Shown: piece by piece, positions 35,476 through 43,911 of the stretch
How positions within the stretch are numbered: position 1 is the stretch's first letter
Layout of the letters: each line of letters opens with the position of its first letter
From: Flavobacteriales bacterium
GTDB lineage: Bacteria; Bacteroidota; Bacteroidia; UBA10329
Reading direction: 5' to 3'
DNA: 64,000 nt
Assembly: GCA_020635535.1 (NCBI GenBank)
Contig: JACJZP010000002.1
Location: 246,632 to 310,631, forward strand
The notes under the pieces: generated by a model
The model's input: only the letters and a program-made list of their open reading frames with translations
Databases searched by the model: none
What the model was told of the DNA's origin: nothing
Position numbers and translations under genes: made by a program

Positions 35476-37274
35476 CAGTTCAGATACTCTGGGGCAAGAT
35501 TCAGCGTAAGTCGATTGTCGCTCAGCAATCGCTTTGTAAGGCCAATTGACTTAGGAAGCTCATACTCGTAGAAGAATTCAAAAGCGGCCTGTTTTCCTTT
35601 GTAGAAACTCAATTCCTCACCAGTTGGGTTCTCGGCAAGTTTTTCTTCAATTACCATGGCTTGTTTCATCCATTGCCAAGCAATAGCAAGAAGCCCAGAA
35701 TTCTCAAGATAAAGTGTGGCATCAGCCAAGAATACTTCAGGCTTTTCGCTCTGAGCAAGGTTCATCAATTTCATGGTGACCTCTTGAAACTTAGTAGCAG
35801 TGGCAGCCAGCTTTTCAGCTCTTGGTTTCAGCGCTTCAACCGACATGGCTTTCATAATGGTTTCCTGTAGTTCAGCACCGAACGCCATAACTGCCGCTCC
35901 CATTTTCATGGTCACTTTTCTTCCGAGAAGATCCATGGCTTGAATACCCGTAGTTCCTTCATAAATAGGGTTGATACGTGTATCTCGGTAGTATTGCTGC
36001 AATGGAAAATCACTACAGAATCCAGCACCGCCCAACACCTGCATGCCTTGACTTGTGCTCTGAACACTCATTTCAGAAGGGTATGCCTTGGCAATTGGGG
36101 TAAGAAGATTAAGCAACATGTTGTACTTCTCTTTGTCCGCACCCTCGGAAACTTTGGCCATATCTGCATAGTACGCACATTGCATTGCAAGTGCCAGACC
36201 ACCTTCCATAACTGACTTTTGGAATAACAACATTCGTTTCACATCAGCATAGTTGATGATGTTCTCCATCGGAGATTCAAGGTCTTGATTGGATGGCGTT
36301 CTTCCTTGTGGACGCTCATTTGCATACTCAAGAGAAGCGTAATAAGCAGCTGAAGACAGTCCGCAAGACATAACACCAACGCTGATTCGGGCACCGTTCA
36401 TCATTTGGAACATGTATTTCAACCCTTGATGTGGTTCTCCTACAAGCCAACCACGACAGTCGTCATTATCGCCCATTACCAAGTGCATAACCGGACAGCC
36501 CTTCATTCCCATTTTACCTTCAAATCCAGCAGTGAAAACATCATTGTAAACCAGTCCACCATTTTCTGGGCGATGCTTAGGAACCACAAACAATGAAATA
36601 CCTTTTGTTCCGGCAGGAGCACCTTCTATTTTGGCCAACATTAAATGGACGATGTTCTCAACTCCGTCATGATCTCCTGCAGAAATGAATATCTTCTGTC
36701 CTTTGATTCTGTAAGAACCATCTTCAGCCTCTTTTGCCGTGGTTCTGATGTCGCCCAATGAGCTGCCTGCATGTGGCTCCGTCAACGCCATGGTGCCTTG
36801 CCATTTACCAGCAAACATCTTGGTCATGTAGGTGTCTTTCAATTCTTGATTCCCGAAAGACGAGATCAATTCTGCCGAACCCATGGTGAGCCCAAAATAG
36901 GAGGCAGCGGAAGTATTTGCAGCATGGAATATGAAGTTGGCGGCATTGTAAACCGTGTGCGGCATTTGCTGACCACCGATATCGTAATCCTCTTGCGCAA
37001 CGATCCAACCACTCTCACCGGTTTCCTTCATTATGTCTTTCACACCTGGATGAACATGAACAACTCCATCACCCATCTGTGGCGGTTTCTTGTCCATTTC
37101 CTCATAAATAGGGAAGAAGAGACTGTCAGCGATCTGCTTGGCAGAATCAAGCATCATATCAAAGCCTTCCTTATTATGGTCAGCGTATCTCGGAAATTGA
37201 ACAAGTTGCTCTACGTTAAGAACTTCATGAAGAAGGAAGCGCAAATTGCGCATGCTCATATACTGTTGTGCCAT
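35475..37274 (-). CDS. Acyl-CoA dehydrogenase (long form with C-terminal extension)
   Basis: 599 residues: N-terminal helical domain, middle beta-domain (TMALTEPHAGSSLGDIRT, 161-178, FAD/substrate region; GQKIFISAGDHD), C-terminal helical domain with ARISVGVMSCGLSSAAYYA, and the catalytic Glu439 in IYEGTTGIQAMDLLGRK. An extra C-terminal domain (~460-599) is typical of the ~600-residue FadE-type branch. It catalyses the first step of beta-oxidation. A perfect -7 box TAGTTTTG lies 21 bp upstream. It is the first gene of the fatty-acid unit running to 33164. Confidence 0.93.
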   Translation of the reverse strand: MAQQYMSMRNLRFLLHEVLNVEQLVQFPRYADHNKEGFDMMLDSAKQIADSLFFPIYEEMDKKPPQMGDGVVHVHPGVKDIMKETGESGWIVAQEDYDIGGQQMPHTVYNAANFIFHAANTSAASYFGLTMGSAELISSFGNQELKDTYMTKMFAGKWQGTMALTEPHAGSSLGDIRTTAKEAEDGSYRIKGQKIFISAGDHDGVENIVHLMLAKIEGAPAGTKGISLFVVPKHRPENGGLVYNDVFTAGFEGKMGMKGCPVMHLVMGDNDDCRGWLVGEPHQGLKYMFQMMNGARISVGVMSCGLSSAAYYASLEYANERPQGRTPSNQDLESPMENIINYADVKRMLLFQKSVMEGGLALAMQCAYYADMAKVSEGADKEKYNMLLNLLTPIAKAYPSEMSVQSTSQGMQVLGGAGFCSDFPLQQYYRDTRINPIYEGTTGIQAMDLLGRKVTMKMGAAVMAFGAELQETIMKAMSVEALKPRAEKLAATATKFQEVTMKLMNLAQSEKPEVFLADATLYLENSGLLAIAWQWMKQAMVIEEKLAENPTGEELSFYKGKQAAFEFFYEYELPKSIGLTKRLLSDNRLTLNLAPEYLN

Positions 37275-37294
37275 CTGTTGTTTTTTAAGGCTGA

Positions 37295-37302
37295 CAAAAC
37301 TA
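37295..37302 (-). promoter_or_regulatory. -7 promoter box before acyl-CoA dehydrogenase
   Basis: TAGTTTTG on the minus strand is a perfect TAnnTTTG match, 20 bp from the ATG. No clear -33 TTTG was found at the right distance. Confidence 0.5.
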
Positions 37303-37414
37303 TCAGAATTGACGAATCGGCTGGAATGACCTTTGACAGATTCGAGGATGAGATAAATTGTGGTTTGAAAAATGAAAACAGTAGATTAGAACTCCACCAA
37401 TCCACCTTAGATAC

Positions 37415-37987
37415 GTGTCGCGGAAGAGCCTCATAAGAATTATCGTGCTTCTGGTGCTGACCTTGGCACTGATGTATGTGGGTCGGCATTCTGGAATGAA
37501 CCGATACTTCGGTCTGGAATATCTTACCCAGACTATTAAACATACAGGTTCATTCGGGCTTATCATGTTCACAATAGTCTATATTATTGGTACTCTGATG
37601 AATATACCGGGCATGATTTTCCTTTTCATCCTGTTTCTGGTTTACGATGACGTGGTAGGATTATCCGTTGGGTACATTTCAACCCTGCTTTCCATGATTG
37701 CTCATTTTCAATTCACAAGATCTATTGCTGGCAATCCATTCGGTGAGATCCAGCAACCGTTTATCCGAAAGCAATTGAATAATTTGATGGCCAGACCGAT
37801 ACAGACAACGGTTGTACTTCGGCTCGTACTTTTCATTTCACCTCCAGTGAACTACGCCTTAGCCCTTTCGCCATTGAAATTCAAGCATTTCCTGATCGGA
37901 TCCATGTTGGCCATGCCATTCAATTTAGCAGCAAATTACCTCCTCACCATTTATGCTAAGGATTGGATGATGAGCTGCTTCGGGTAA
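37415..37987 (+). CDS. TVP38/TMEM64 (VTT domain) family membrane protein
   Basis: 190 residues from a GTG start. Hydrophobic helices at ~8-22, ~45-65, ~68-95 and ~140-185 enclose a VTT-type core: GTLMNIPGMIFLFILFLVY (~59-77), VGYISTLLSMIAHFQFTRSI, and RLVLFISPPVNYALALSPLK (~137-156), in which re-entrant loops and the Pro pair are typical. Family members (DedA, TMEM41B, TMEM64) move lipids across membranes. The substrate here is unknown. A single gene, divergent from the acyl-CoA dehydrogenase. Confidence 0.8.
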   Translation: MSRKSLIRIIVLLVLTLALMYVGRHSGMNRYFGLEYLTQTIKHTGSFGLIMFTIVYIIGTLMNIPGMIFLFILFLVYDDVVGLSVGYISTLLSMIAHFQFTRSIAGNPFGEIQQPFIRKQLNNLMARPIQTTVVLRLVLFISPPVNYALALSPLKFKHFLIGSMLAMPFNLAANYLLTIYAKDWMMSCFG

Positions 37988-38039
37988 CGCGGTTAACACT
38001 TTTTAACGCGTCTTTCACACCAATTAAGACGGTCTGTTG

Positions 38040-38069
38040 TTTGATGGAAAAAGCGCACTTCTATTTTTG
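38040..38069 (+). promoter_or_regulatory. Bacteroidota-type promoter of the moxR-bat operon
   Basis: TTTG (38040-38043), an 18-nt spacer and TATTTTTG (38062-38069): both boxes match the sigma-ABfr consensus (-33 TTTG, -7 TAnnTTTG) exactly. The moxR ATG is 20 bp downstream. Confidence 0.75.
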
Positions 38070-38089
38070 CGGCACCAAATGAAGATAAA

Positions 38090-39079
38090 ATGATGACAGA
38101 CATTAAACAGATCAATGAGATGATCGAGAAGGAGAGTGCCTTTGTCGATCTGATCACCATGGAAATGAACAAGGTGATCGTTGGACAGAGCCACATGGTC
38201 GAAAGCCTCCTGATCGGTCTGTTAAGTAAAGGCCATATTCTGCTGGAAGGTGTTCCAGGATTGGCAAAGACGTTGGCCATTAACACATTGGCCTCAACCA
38301 TCAACGCGGGTTTCAGCCGTATTCAGTTTACCCCAGACCTGCTTCCTGCCGATCTGGTTGGAACAATGATCTACAATCAGAAGACTGGTGGGTTCGATGT
38401 ACGTAAAGGGCCGTTGTTCTCCAATTTCATTCTTGCAGATGAGATCAATCGTGCTCCTGCAAAAGTGCAGTCAGCGTTGCTTGAAGCCATGCAGGAAAAG
38501 CAGGTTACCATTGGCGATACAACCTACAAATTGGAGGAACCTTTCTTGGTGATGGCGACACAGAACCCTGTGGAACAGGAGGGAACGTACCCACTTCCAG
38601 AAGCTCAGGTTGACCGTTTCATGCTTAAGGTGGTTATCACGTATCCGAAGAAGGAAGAAGAAGCATTGATCATTCGTCACAACATTGCTGGCGAATTCCC
38701 GAAAGCAAATGCTGTGCTCAAACCAGAGGACATTCTCAAAGCGCGTGATGTGGTTCGTCAGGTGTACATGGATGAAAAGATTGAGAAGTACATTGTAGAC
38801 ATCGTATTTGCAAGCAGAACACCCGAGGAGTACAACCTTGGTAAGCTAAAAGACCTGATAAGTTTCGGTGGTTCGCCTCGTGCAAGTATCGCGTTAGCAA
38901 AAGCTGCCAAGGCTTACGCATTCATTAAGCGTAGAGGCTACGTAATTCCAGAGGATGTGCGAGCTGTTTGTAATGATGTGCTTCGTCATCGTATCGGTTT
39001 GACCTACGAAGCAGAGGCGGAAAACATCACCTCAGAAGAGATCATTGCCGATATTCTGAACACGGTCGAAGTTCCTTAA
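38090..39079 (+). CDS. MoxR family AAA+ ATPase
   Basis: 329 residues. Walker A GVPGLAKT (54-61), Walker B FILADEINRAPAKVQ, sensor ATQNPVEQEGTYPLPEAQ and the C-terminal lid are all typical of MoxR. MoxR ATPases act as chaperones for maturation of VWA-domain proteins, and here the following genes encode exactly such proteins (DUF58, BatA, BatB). First gene of the Bat operon with a strong promoter directly upstream. The ATGATG start leaves the first codon uncertain by one. Confidence 0.95.
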   Translation: MMTDIKQINEMIEKESAFVDLITMEMNKVIVGQSHMVESLLIGLLSKGHILLEGVPGLAKTLAINTLASTINAGFSRIQFTPDLLPADLVGTMIYNQKTGGFDVRKGPLFSNFILADEINRAPAKVQSALLEAMQEKQVTIGDTTYKLEEPFLVMATQNPVEQEGTYPLPEAQVDRFMLKVVITYPKKEEEALIIRHNIAGEFPKANAVLKPEDILKARDVVRQVYMDEKIEKYIVDIVFASRTPEEYNLGKLKDLISFGGSPRASIALAKAAKAYAFIKRRGYVIPEDVRAVCNDVLRHRIGLTYEAEAENITSEEIIADILNTVEVP

Positions 39080-39144
39080 GCTGACTTCAGATTTCAGCGA
39101 ACCTAATTTTTCGCTGGTCACTTAATCGCTAGTCGCATAAGAAA

Positions 39145-40017
39145 ATGGAAACGTCAGAGCTTTTAAAACGCGTACGGAAGATTGAGATCAAGACCCGAGG
39201 TCTGAGTAATCAGATCTTTTCGGGGCAGTATCACTCTGCTTTCAAAGGGCGTGGTATGGCGTTTTCAGAGGTTCGCGAATACCAGATGGGAGATGACATT
39301 CGAACCATAGATTGGAACGTAACTGCCAGAACTGGAAATCCTTACGTAAAAGTATTTGAAGAAGAACGTGAGCTTACGGTCATGCTTTTGGTGGATGTGA
39401 GTGGTTCTGGAGATTTCGGTTCAAAAGTGATGCTGAAACGGCAACTGATGACCGAAATATGTGCGGTGCTTTCGTTCTCAGCTATTCAGAATAATGACAA
39501 GGTCGGCATCATCTTTTTCAGTGATAAGATCGAAAAGTTCATTCCGCCTAAAAAGGGAAAGAGTCACATTCTGAGAATCATTCGAGAGTTGATCGACTTT
39601 AAGCCTGAGCATAAGGGAACGGACCTTAGTGAAGCACTGCGCTATTTGACCAATGTGGTAAAGAAGCGAAGCATCGCGTTCTTACTTTCTGATTTTATGG
39701 ATAAGAACTATTCAGATGCGCTGAAGTTGGCAAACAAGAAGCACGATCTGGTTGCTATTCGCGTTTTCGACCAATTGGAACTGGAAATTCCAAATGTTGG
39801 CCTGTTGCCGATGACTGATGCAGAAACAGGTGAGTTGATCTGGGTGGACACTTCGAGTAAAGATGCTCGAACTAAACTCAAAGCAGAATCGTTGCGGTTC
39901 GAAGCTGAATTGAAGGACACACTTCTGAAATCAGGGGTTGACATGGCCGAGATCCGAACCGACCATTCGTACGTGAAACCATTGTTGAACCTGTTCAAAC
40001 GTAGAGGAGCGAAGTGA
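39145..40017 (+). CDS. DUF58 protein with VWA-like domain
   Basis: 290 residues. The DUF58 motif FKGRGMAFSEVREYQMGDD then IRTIDW (33-56) is followed by a VWA-like fold with the partly kept MIDAS motif DVSGSGDFG (84-92; DxSxS is present). The usual partner of MoxR, encoded directly after it. It overlaps the next gene by 4 bp. Role in the Bat system is inferred from this fixed gene order. Confidence 0.93.
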   Translation: METSELLKRVRKIEIKTRGLSNQIFSGQYHSAFKGRGMAFSEVREYQMGDDIRTIDWNVTARTGNPYVKVFEEERELTVMLLVDVSGSGDFGSKVMLKRQLMTEICAVLSFSAIQNNDKVGIIFFSDKIEKFIPPKKGKSHILRIIRELIDFKPEHKGTDLSEALRYLTNVVKKRSIAFLLSDFMDKNYSDALKLANKKHDLVAIRVFDQLELEIPNVGLLPMTDAETGELIWVDTSSKDARTKLKAESLRFEAELKDTLLKSGVDMAEIRTDHSYVKPLLNLFKRRGAK

Positions 40018-40994
40018 TGTTAGGTAGATGGATTCATATCTCTGGCTTCAAGTATTTGCTAATTAGCGTATTAGCTAATTTGCTAATTGGAACATCTTTT
40101 GCCCAAGACGCAACCGTTAAATCTGTTGTTGACAGTCAGCAAATCCTAATTGGAGATCAAGTGAACCTTGATCTGACCGTAGAATTGAAAGACGAAAGCA
40201 CGGTTGCTTGGCCGCTTTTCAAAGACACTATCACAGGTCAAATCGAGATTGTTCAAACATCCATTCCTGACACAACCAAGAAGGAAACAGGGGAAACTGT
40301 GATTCATCAACGTTTGGTAATCACCAGTTTCGATACGGGTTTCATGGTGCTTCCACCTATTGAATTCGTATTTAATCAGGATTCATTCCAAACACGTTCA
40401 ACTGAGCCGATCTTATTGTTTGTCTCAGACATTCCAGTGGAAATGGAATCTGAGATAAAGGAGATCAAAGAACCGTATGCTGTTCCATTTAATTGGAAGC
40501 GCTACATCAAATGGATGCTTCTTGCGCTTGCGATCATTGCTGCGATTGTAGTTGGAATCATTCTTTACAAAAAGTACAAGAAGCAACCTGAAGAACCTGT
40601 TTCTCGGCCAAAACCAAAGCGTCCTGCGCACGAAATTGCGTTGGAGAAATTGGAAGAATTGCGTCAGAAAAAACTATGGCAGAACGATAGGACCAAGGAA
40701 TTCTACATCGAGCTTTCGGACATTATCCGTGAGTACATCGAGTTCCAGTTTGATGTGTTGGCATTGGAAATGACCACTGATCAGACCATTTCATCCCTCA
40801 AGTTGAGAGGCTTGGAAGATGAAAAACTGAAGCCTTTGAAGCAGATGCTTCAGATGGCAGATCTGGCCAAATTTGCCAAATACCGTCCAGTGGCTAATGA
40901 AAACGAGCGCTGCTTTGATATTGCCAAGGAATTTGTAAGCAGCACATTGGTGATGCCGTTGGATGAACCGAAAGAAGAGGAGACCGAAGGATGA
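40014..40994 (+). CDS. Bat-operon membrane protein, BatD/DUF4381-like
   Basis: 326 residues: signal peptide (to about 30, FAQ), a beta-rich periplasmic domain (~31-150), a membrane helix (~163-183, WMLLALAIIAAIVVGIILY) and a cytoplasmic helical domain with WQNDRTKEFYIELSDIIREY and KFAKYRPVANENERCF, the pattern shared with DUF4381/BatD cytoplasmic tails. It sits between DUF58 and batA, as in many Bacteroidota. It overlaps batA by 4 bp. The DNA for the signal peptide contains three copies of GCTAATT (40058-40088). Confidence 0.8.
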   Translation: MMLGRWIHISGFKYLLISVLANLLIGTSFAQDATVKSVVDSQQILIGDQVNLDLTVELKDESTVAWPLFKDTITGQIEIVQTSIPDTTKKETGETVIHQRLVITSFDTGFMVLPPIEFVFNQDSFQTRSTEPILLFVSDIPVEMESEIKEIKEPYAVPFNWKRYIKWMLLALAIIAAIVVGIILYKKYKKQPEEPVSRPKPKRPAHEIALEKLEELRQKKLWQNDRTKEFYIELSDIIREYIEFQFDVLALEMTTDQTISSLKLRGLEDEKLKPLKQMLQMADLAKFAKYRPVANENERCFDIAKEFVSSTLVMPLDEPKEEETEG

Positions 40995-41989
40995 TGGCGG
41001 ACATTACATTCAAGAATCCTGAACTGCTTTGGCTGGCGTTGGTGCTTTTGCCAATGATCTCCTACTACGTTTTCCTTCATCGAAGGAATCGGGTGGAGTT
41101 CCGTTTCTCGAATGTTGGTGGTGCAAAAGCTGCCGCATCGAATCTGAAATCAAAGCTGATTCACCTTCCATTTGTTCTGCGATGTTTAGCTGTCGCTTTA
41201 ATGGTTGTTGTTCTGGCAAGACCTCAATCAACCAGTAGCTGGCAAGACGTGACCACAGAAGGAATCGACATAGTCATGGCATTGGATATTTCGGGTTCAA
41301 TGAAGGCTGAAGACTTCAAGCCGAACCGATTGGAGGCCGCCAAGAAAGTGGCTCAGAAATTCATTCAGCAACGTCCGAATGATCGGCTTGGCCTGGTCGT
41401 TTTTGCTGGAGAAAGTTTCACGCAATGTCCGCTTACTACAGATCATTCAGTTATTCTCAACCTGTTCAAAGATGTGGAAAGCGGCATGTTGCAGGACGGT
41501 ACAGCCATTGGAATGGGATTGGCCACTTCCGTTCAACGGTTAAAAGAAAGCGAGGCCATCAGTAAAGTGGTGATTCTACTTACGGATGGTGACAACAACT
41601 CTGGTTCGATTGCACCGGCAACTGCGGCTGAGATCGCTAAAGAGTTTGGGGTTCGCGTTTACACGATCGGGGTTGGAACAAGAGGGACTGCACCAATGCC
41701 ATTTGTTGATCCTTTCGGAAGAACCCGCTATCAGGACATGGAAGTGAAAATCAATGAAGAACTGCTGACCCGAATTGCCGAGATGACTGATGGTAAGTAT
41801 TTCCGTGCTACGGATAATGCCAGTTTGGAAGAGGTTTATCAGGAGATCGATGCGCTGGAGAAATCCAAGATAGATGTAACGGAATACCGCAAACGCAAAG
41901 AGGAATTCATGCCGTTTGCCATAGCGGCTTTGTTGCTTCTGGCGCTTGAAGTTCTGTTGAAAAGTACAGTATTGAGAAGTATCGTTTAG
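40991..41989 (+). CDS. batA: BatA, VWA-domain membrane protein
   Basis: 332 residues: membrane helices at ~11-28 and ~58-77, then a periplasmic/cytoplasmic VWA domain with a complete MIDAS (DISGSM, 99-104; a Thr in LLTDGDNNSG) and a last membrane helix (~305-325). This is the layout of BatA from the Bacteroides aerotolerance operon. VWA domains bind metal and protein partners; the MoxR ATPase upstream is the expected partner. BatB, the paralogue, is the next gene; an AT-rich repeat of about 100 bp separates them. Confidence 0.93.
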   Translation: MMADITFKNPELLWLALVLLPMISYYVFLHRRNRVEFRFSNVGGAKAAASNLKSKLIHLPFVLRCLAVALMVVVLARPQSTSSWQDVTTEGIDIVMALDISGSMKAEDFKPNRLEAAKKVAQKFIQQRPNDRLGLVVFAGESFTQCPLTTDHSVILNLFKDVESGMLQDGTAIGMGLATSVQRLKESEAISKVVILLTDGDNNSGSIAPATAAEIAKEFGVRVYTIGVGTRGTAPMPFVDPFGRTRYQDMEVKINEELLTRIAEMTDGKYFRATDNASLEEVYQEIDALEKSKIDVTEYRKRKEEFMPFAIAALLLLALEVLLKSTVLRSIV

Positions 41990-41992
41990 GAT

Positions 41993-42092
41993 AATTATCA
42001 ATGAAAAATGAAGAATTAATAATGCTTGAAATGGCTCGCAGCACACGAGCAGATTTGACCAATTCATCATTCATCATTAATCATTCATAATT
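41993..42092. repeat. AT-rich imperfect palindromic intergenic repeat, copy 2
   Basis: AATTATCAATGA (41993-42004) pairs with TCATTCATAATT (42081-42092) at 11 of 12 bases. The arms also hold repeated TCATCATTCATCAT. The left end is identical to that of copy 1 at 7662-7673. It interrupts an otherwise tight operon between batA and batB. Confidence 0.65.
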
Positions 42093-42100
42093 GTAAAAAG

Positions 42101-43138
42101 GTGTTCAGATTTGCGAACGAAATATGGTTGTATGCCTTGCTGATCATTCCAGCATTACTGCTGTTATATTGGTTCAATGCCCGCTGGCGCAAGAAGGTTT
42201 TGAATCAGCTTGGCGACATCAACATTCTCGAAAATCTGATTCCAAATTTTTCGAAAATTCTTCCACGTTGGAAGCGCTTTCTATTCACATTAGGATTGAG
42301 TTTCCTGCTTATTGGAATGGCAAATCCGCAGATCGGTACGAAGTACGAAGAAGTAAAGCGTGAAGGATTTGAGTTGATGATCTGTTTGGATGTTTCGAAC
42401 AGTATGTTGGCCGAAGACCTGACCCCAAACCGTTTGGAACGCGCTAAGCAGGCCATTTCACGCCTCATCGACAGACTGAAAAATGATAAGATCGGTGTGA
42501 TCGTGTTCGCTGGTGATGCTTACATCCAATTGCCGATGACGGTCGATCATTCTGCGGCTAAATTGTTCTTGCGTTCCATTGATACGGATATCGTTCCAAC
42601 GCAGGGAACCGCAATTGGAAAAGCCATTGAACTGGCCACAACCTCGTTTAGCGCAAACACCAAAGCCAATAAGTCCATCATCGTAATAACAGATGGAGAA
42701 AACCATGAAGACAATGCCATTGAGTTGGCAACTGCTGCTACGGAGCAGGGAATCAAGGTTCACACAATTGGAATCGGATCAACTGACGGTACACCTATTC
42801 CAGTTTACAAGCGCGGGCAAATGTTGGGTTACCGCAAAGACCGTGAGGGAAATACGGTAGTTACCAAGCTCAATGAAACCATGCTGCAGCAAATTGCTGC
42901 TGCTGGAGAAGGAACGTATGTTCGCGCCAACAATAGCCGCACCGGGCTGAATGCACTGATGGACGAGTTGGAAGGCATGCAACGAGAGGAGTTTGGAAGT
43001 AAGATGTTTACGAGTTACGAAGACCGTTTTCAGTATTTCGTGGCTGTTGCGCTGATCCTGTTGATCATTGAAGTTCTTTTACCATCCCGCAAGCTGAAGA
43101 TTTTCAGAAACGTGAGTCTGTTTGAAGTGAAGAAATGA
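42101..43138 (+). CDS. batB: BatB, VWA-domain membrane protein
   Basis: 345 residues from a GTG start. Two helices near the N-terminus (~9-25, ~58-75), a VWA domain with MIDAS DVSNSM (97-102) and IVITDGENHEDNA, and a C-terminal membrane helix (~310-330). Sister of BatA (same order of parts, about the same length). It overlaps batC by 4 bp. In Bacteroides the Bat proteins were first linked to oxygen tolerance; their exact biochemical role is unsettled. Confidence 0.93.
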   Translation: MFRFANEIWLYALLIIPALLLLYWFNARWRKKVLNQLGDINILENLIPNFSKILPRWKRFLFTLGLSFLLIGMANPQIGTKYEEVKREGFELMICLDVSNSMLAEDLTPNRLERAKQAISRLIDRLKNDKIGVIVFAGDAYIQLPMTVDHSAAKLFLRSIDTDIVPTQGTAIGKAIELATTSFSANTKANKSIIVITDGENHEDNAIELATAATEQGIKVHTIGIGSTDGTPIPVYKRGQMLGYRKDREGNTVVTKLNETMLQQIAAAGEGTYVRANNSRTGLNALMDELEGMQREEFGSKMFTSYEDRFQYFVAVALILLIIEVLLPSRKLKIFRNVSLFEVKK

Positions 43139-43911
43139 AGTGGTTAAAGGTCATATCGTTAATTGGTCTAATGCCGATGCTGGTGCATGCGCAAACACCA
43201 GAAGGCAACGACCTGATTGAGAAAGGAAATAGCCTTTACGATGAGGGAAACTTCGGTGAGGCTGAAGTGAATTTTAGAGATGCACAGGCAAATGGAGGAG
43301 ACCCGTTCATTTCAGGATTCAACCTTGGCGATGCGCTTTTCAAGCAAGAACGTTATGAGGAAGCTGCTTCAGCATTTCAGTCGTTACCGAACTTAACTGA
43401 CGACAAATCGCAGAAGGCAGCCGCATATCACAATCTGGGGAATTCATTCCTGAAAGCGCAGAAATTCCAAGAGAGTGTGGATGCGTACAAACAGGCTTTG
43501 AGGAACAACCCTCGTGATCTGGATACAAAGTATAATTTGGCCTACGCTAAGCGCATGTTGCAACAACAGCAGGAACAGCAGCAACAGAACCAGGATAATA
43601 AGGAGAACGAGGATAAGAAGGACGACCAGAAACAGGATCAGCAACAGCAGCAAGATCAGAAGAACGAGGACAAAAAGGACGACCAGAAACAAGATCAAAA
43701 TCAGGATCAACAGCAGCAAGACCAAAAAGACCAGCAGAAGCAGGAACAACAAGAACAAGAGCAACAACAGCAGCAAGAGAATAAGATCTCCAAAGAAGAT
43801 GCTGAGCGAATGTTAGATGCTTTGAATCAGGATGAGAAGAAGATCCGAGACCGTTTGGAGGAACAGAAAGTGAAGAAAGGTGTTAAAGGCACAATAGAGA
43901 AGGATTGGTAG
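43135..43911 (+). CDS. batC: BatC, TPR protein with long Gln/Asp/Lys-rich tail
   Basis: 258 residues: signal peptide (to ~20, AQT), three TPR-like repeats (~25-135, for example AYHNLGNSFLKAQKFQESVD), then a low-complexity segment (~143-220) made almost only of Q, D, K, E and N, then a helical end (DAERMLDALNQDEKKIRDRL). The tail varies in other species too; here it is unusually long. TPR part likely binds the Bat VWA proteins on the periplasmic side. It overlaps batB (4 bp) and batD (1 bp at the chosen GTG). Confidence 0.9.
   Translation: MKWLKVISLIGLMPMLVHAQTPEGNDLIEKGNSLYDEGNFGEAEVNFRDAQANGGDPFISGFNLGDALFKQERYEEAASAFQSLPNLTDDKSQKAAAYHNLGNSFLKAQKFQESVDAYKQALRNNPRDLDTKYNLAYAKRMLQQQQEQQQQNQDNKENEDKKDDQKQDQQQQQDQKNEDKKDDQKQDQNQDQQQQDQKDQQKQEQQEQEQQQQQENKISKEDAERMLDALNQDEKKIRDRLEEQKVKKGVKGTIEKDW

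Noticed and set aside
43444..43776. A leucine-rich reading frame on the minus strand opposite batC
   Set aside because: It is the mirror of the CAG/CAA/GAC-rich codons of the BatC tail; the apparent Leu/Val repeats are a composition artefact.
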